Below are positions 15,601 to 16,906 of a stretch of 16,906 nt of DNA, in pieces. The translations under genes were made by a program, and so were the position numbers. This stretch comes from Muribaculaceae bacterium (GTDB lineage: Bacteria; Bacteroidota; Bacteroidia; Bacteroidales; Muribaculaceae): NCBI GenBank assembly GCA_029056365.1, contig JAIDBM010000349.1, positions 1-16,906 of the forward strand. Direction: 5' to 3'. Each line of letters begins with the position of its first letter. The first letter of the stretch is position 1. The notes beneath the pieces are model-generated. The model did no database searches and had not been told where the DNA came from. It saw nothing but the letters and a program-made list of their open reading frames with translations.

Positions 15601-16075
15601 AGAAGAATATGTTGCGGACACTGTGATAGAAACCGACCTCGAACTGCTTTTCCCCGCCGACTATGTGCCGCAGGAAAGCGAACGTATAGCACTGTATCAG
15701 CGTCTGGACAATATCGACCGCGAGACCGACCTGATGGAATTCCGCCGTCAGCTCGAAGACCGTTTCGGCCGTATCCCCCGCCAGGCCTCCGAACTGCTGA
15801 GAGTGCCCTCGATGCGGCGGCTCGGGCGCAGGCTTGGTGTGGAAAAGATTACAATGCACCGGGGTTCGCTGTATCTGTATTTTGTCGACGACAGCAACGA
15901 GGCATTCTACCAGTCGGCCATGTTCGGACGCCTGCTCAACTACATGCAGCTTAACATGCGCCGTGCGCAGTTGCGTCAGAAAAACAACCGCCGCAGCATG
16001 GCCATCGCCGATGTGCCGGATGTAGAGACAGCAGTGGCCCTTCTGCAGGAAATCATAGAGCTTCCGGCGCTTTAG
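12665..16075 (+). CDS. mfd: Transcription-repair coupling factor Mfd with an in-frame palindromic insertion
   Basis: Mfd is a dsDNA translocase that displaces RNA polymerase stalled at lesions and recruits UvrA. The protein has 1136 residues (E. coli 1148). Domains in order: UvrB-homology module (about 1-350) with the UvrA-contacting part around QWASRGSILDIYGF and VRVDFFGDE; a CarD-like RNA polymerase interaction domain (about 445-515, PGDYIVHIDHGVGKF); the helicase core with Walker A GDVGFGKTE (Lys607), DEEQ at 702-705 and SATPIPRTL; the second lobe with TTIIESGVDMPNVNT and LRGRVGRSNRKAFCYL including the TRG region; and the C-terminal D7 domain (about 990-1136). All catalytic motifs are intact. 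Residues 309-335 come from a palindromic element and break the conservation between EEFATLLAGFRQLEF and GIYHKNFDMISESF. The ATG overlaps the protease stop codon by 4 bases, suggesting translational coupling. Confidence 0.96.
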   Translation: MKPLDANELLKRFLTPARQKALATLVRGRLGTVYGAAGSSAAILLASLPHGKAPLVAVADNLDDAGYLFHDLCRLLGEEAVAMLPSGYKRDIKYGQPDPPSQILRTETLRRISMQAGLKAVVTYPEALAERVADRKTFDSHTFSIEQGKEYDLIQLQKWLRQEGFVEVDYVYEPGQWASRGSILDIYGFADEWPVRVDFFGDEADSIRSFDVETQLSKQKLARYDIVANVAQGNQGSPLLEYISPDSLIALRDRSYTLDRIRAVCAEEFSHSASLTGDGDESALQQLIDPEEFATLLAGFRQLEFRSGRRSGGIPASTDQANTVECGGKDASTPGPGLDLDCSPQGIYHKNFDMISESFSKFIAEGYTINILSDNDTQFDRLRSIFEDRGDSIVFTPVELTLHEGFVDHQTRQCVFTDHQIFDRFHKYTLRSDRARSGKVALSLKELGQIEPGDYIVHIDHGVGKFAGLLRTEVGGRIQEMIKLVYQNNDIVFVSIHALHKLSKYRGKEGVPPKINRIGSGAWQKVKERTKSKLKDIARDLIRLYAARKEEHGFAFSPDSYLQHELEASFIYEDTPDQLTATQAVKADMESERPMDRLICGDVGFGKTEIAVRAAFKAATDGKQVAVLVPTTVLAYQHYQTFSQRLKDFPVRVDYLSRARSPKQTKEILADLADGKIDIIIGTHKLIGKSVKFKDIGLLIIDEEQKFGVAVKEKLKQLKVNIDTLTMSATPIPRTLQFSLMGARDLSSINTPPANRYPIITSVDSLNDDIVSEAIGFELSRGGQVFFINNRIEGLYELEAMIHRLVPDARVAVAHGQMPPEKLERTIVDFAAHDYDILLSTTIIESGVDMPNVNTIIVNNAQNFGLSELHQLRGRVGRSNRKAFCYLMVPAHVPLTPVAHRRLQAIESFSDLGSGIHIAMQDLDIRGAGNLLGAEQSGFIADLGYETYQKILREAVMELRTEEFAGTLTADDGTTVAGEEEYVADTVIETDLELLFPADYVPQESERIALYQRLDNIDRETDLMEFRRQLEDRFGRIPRQASELLRVPSMRRLGRRLGVEKITMHRGSLYLYFVDDSNEAFYQSAMFGRLLNYMQLNMRRAQLRQKNNRRSMAIADVPDVETAVALLQEIIELPAL
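13591..13667. repeat. 77-base palindromic element inside mfd, made of two inverted REP-like hairpin units
   Basis: The 28-base arms 13591-13618 and 13640-13667 are inverted copies with a single mismatch, separated by 21 bases. Each arm is itself a hairpin: GTGGAGGCA, four loop bases (TCCC left, AGGA right), then TGCCTCCAC, flanked outside by CCGGA or TCCGG. The unit is thus a self-palindrome present twice in opposite orientation, as in BIME pairs. It is read through in frame as residues 309-335 of Mfd. No other copy is visible in this window. Confidence 0.9.
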
Positions 16076-16077
16076 AG

Positions 16078-16121
16078 CCAGCTCTTTAGTCCGGTTCTTA
16101 GAACCGCCTCCGAGAGGCTGG
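16078..16121 (+). terminator. Hairpin cluster after mfd, possible terminator without U-tract
   Basis: Just after the mfd stop codon CGGTTC/GAACCG (16092-16106, 3-base loop) and GCCTC/GAGGC (16106-16118) form two adjacent stems, which an outer CCAGC/GCTGG pair (16078-16082, 16117-16121) could compete with or enclose. No U-run follows, so termination efficiency is doubtful. Position makes it the best candidate for the mfd 3' end. Confidence 0.4.
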
Positions 16122-16132
16122 AAAACATTCCT

Positions 16133-16173
16133 GAATCCGGGCGCCGTATGAAAAATAAAACAGAATCCGGGCG
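16133..16173. repeat. 11-base direct repeat in the mfd-sdhC intergenic region
   Basis: GAATCCGGGCG occurs at 16133-16143 and again at 16163-16173, with starts 30 bases apart (about three helical turns). This spacing would suit two regulator sites on one face of the helix, upstream of the sdhC promoter. No regulator can be named. Confidence 0.5.
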
Positions 16174-16191
16174 AGCGTTTCAATGTTGGCG

Positions 16192-16207
16192 ATTTTTAGC
16201 TAAAAAT
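16192..16207. promoter_or_regulatory. 16-base perfect palindrome at the sdhC promoter
   Basis: ATTTTTAGCTAAAAAT is a perfect palindrome ending on the first T of the sdhC TTTG element. It could be an operator for a dimeric regulator, or an AT-rich element that lifts promoter strength. Confidence 0.5.
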
Positions 16208-16238
16208 TTGTTATACCGGAAAAATAAGGTTAAATTTG
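16207..16238 (+). promoter_or_regulatory. Bacteroidota-type promoter of sdhC
   Basis: TTTG (16207-16210), exactly 20 bases, then TAAATTTG (16231-16238): a full consensus match. The expected start near 16245 gives a leader of about 78 bases, longer than the other leaders in this window. Confidence 0.82.
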
Positions 16239-16249
16239 CAGTTGATTTC

Positions 16250-16264
16250 GCGGGTTTTGCCCGC
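16250..16264 (+). other. Hairpin at the 5' end of the sdhC leader
   Basis: GCGGG (16250-16254) pairs with CCCGC (16260-16264) around the loop TTTTG, a few bases after the predicted transcription start. A stem so close to the 5' end commonly protects a message from decay. The rest of the leader to the ATG is A-rich and unstructured, with no Shine-Dalgarno sequence. Confidence 0.5.
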
Positions 16265-16322
16265 TTCCGGACACAGGAAACAAACTATAAATTCCAAATA
16301 ATTAACTAATCAAAATCATCTT

Positions 16323-16906
16323 ATGTGGTTAACAAGCTCATCTATAGGACGTAAGTTCGTGATGGCCCTTACGGGTATCTGTCTGGTCCTATTCGTAACT
16401 TTTCACGTGTTGATGAACGCCGTAGCCCTGATATGGCCCACCGCCTACAACTCGGTGTGCGAATTTCTGGGTGCCAACTGGTATGCGCTTGCAGCATCGG
16501 CAGGCCTGGCTCTTCTGTTCATCATTCACATAGTGTATGCCTGCTGGCTCACACTGCAGAACCGTAAGGCCCGTGGCACCGACCGCTACGCAGTCACCAC
16601 TCGTCCGCCCCAGGTGGAATGGGCCTCCAAGAACATGCTCGTGCTCGGCATTGTTATTGTGGCTTTCCTTGTGGTTCACCTTGTTCAGTTCTGGGCAAAA
16701 ATGCAGTGGCAGGAACTCCGCCATGCCGAACTGGCTGTGCTTCCCGTGCTCAACGGCACTCCCGTGCCCCCCGCCATGGGCACCATGATGCTGCAGCTCG
16801 CCTTCAGCGAAATCTGGACTCCCATCGTTTACATCATCGGCTTCATCGCCCTCTGGTTCCACATGAACCACGGCTTCTGGTCGATGCTCCACACTGTGGG
16901 CTGGAA
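16323..16906 (+). CDS. sdhC: Succinate dehydrogenase/fumarate reductase cytochrome b subunit (partial, runs off the window end)
   Basis: The frame opens at ATG 16323 (MWLTSSSIGRKFVMALTGICL) and stays open for 194 codons to the window edge. It is the diheme cytochrome b membrane anchor of the b558 type (as in Bacteroidota and Bacillus-like complexes), passing electrons between menaquinone and the SdhA/SdhB subunits. In anaerobic Bacteroidales the complex usually runs as fumarate reductase in succinate production. Four hydrophobic helices carry the probable heme-ligating histidines: His28 in LFVTFHVLMN, one in LFIIHIVYACW (about 69), one in FLVVHLVQFW (about 119), and one in ALWFHMNHGFWSML (about 180-183). 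The start is supported by the consensus promoter. sdhA and sdhB probably follow beyond the window. Confidence 0.92.
   Translation, partial: MWLTSSSIGRKFVMALTGICLVLFVTFHVLMNAVALIWPTAYNSVCEFLGANWYALAASAGLALLFIIHIVYACWLTLQNRKARGTDRYAVTTRPPQVEWASKNMLVLGIVIVAFLVVHLVQFWAKMQWQELRHAELAVLPVLNGTPVPPAMGTMMLQLAFSEIWTPIVYIIGFIALWFHMNHGFWSMLHTVGW

Noticed and set aside
13001..16183. A 1060-codon open frame on the minus strand opposite mfd
   Set aside because: It is the mirror of a real, highly conserved coding sequence. Its translation shows no recognisable domain, and the length follows from the codon usage of mfd.
16148..16309. A 53-codon plus-strand frame between mfd and sdhC
   Set aside because: It runs across the sdhC promoter, palindrome and leader hairpin, and its translation is a Lys/Phe-rich sequence without a recognisable feature. 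Overlap with control elements explains the stretch better.

Overview
The window looks like chromosome of a Bacteroidota (Bacteroidales) bacterium with a moderately high G+C content; a gut Muribaculaceae-type genome would fit, but that level is inference. The reasons are the protein families (b558-type SdhC, Bacteroidales-style S41 protease, periplasmic GH2 beta-galactosidase), the absence of Shine-Dalgarno sequences, and repeated promoters of the Bacteroidota sigma-ABfr type (TTTG, 19-21 bases, TAnnTTTG). I see no rRNA, tRNA, CRISPR array, integrase or transposase, and no gene-free stretch above 300 bases.

Layout. 1-215 (minus): 5' part of efp. 310-1608 (minus): CNNM/CorC-type membrane transporter. 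1725-4769 (minus): secreted beta-galactosidase with its own promoter and a strong intrinsic terminator. 4888-10799 (minus): five closely packed genes transcribed from a consensus promoter at 10843-10874, in the order iorA, iorB, class I/II aminotransferase, acetyl-CoA hydrolase/CoA-transferase family enzyme, acyltransferase-3 membrane protein (the last after a 66-base gap holding a hairpin). 10800-10994: divergent promoter region. 10995-16075 (plus): S41 C-terminal processing protease and mfd, overlapping by 4 bases. 16076-16322: leader with hairpins, a palindrome and a consensus promoter. 16323-end (plus): sdhC, truncated by the window edge.

How genes work together. The iorA-iorB-aminotransferase-CoA-transferase block reads as a complete fermentative route for aromatic amino acids: transamination to an aryl-pyruvate, ferredoxin-linked oxidative decarboxylation to an aryl-acetyl-CoA, and CoA transfer or hydrolysis that releases the aryl-acetate and may conserve the thioester as acetyl-CoA. 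The S41 protease-mfd pair looks translationally coupled.

The most unusual feature is a 77-base palindromic element inside mfd (13591-13667): two copies of a self-palindromic hairpin unit in inverted orientation, read in frame as about 27 extra residues. It resembles a REP/BIME-type or protein-inserted palindromic element. A second small in-frame change is a perfect 15-base tandem duplication in the CoA-transferase gene (7034-7063).
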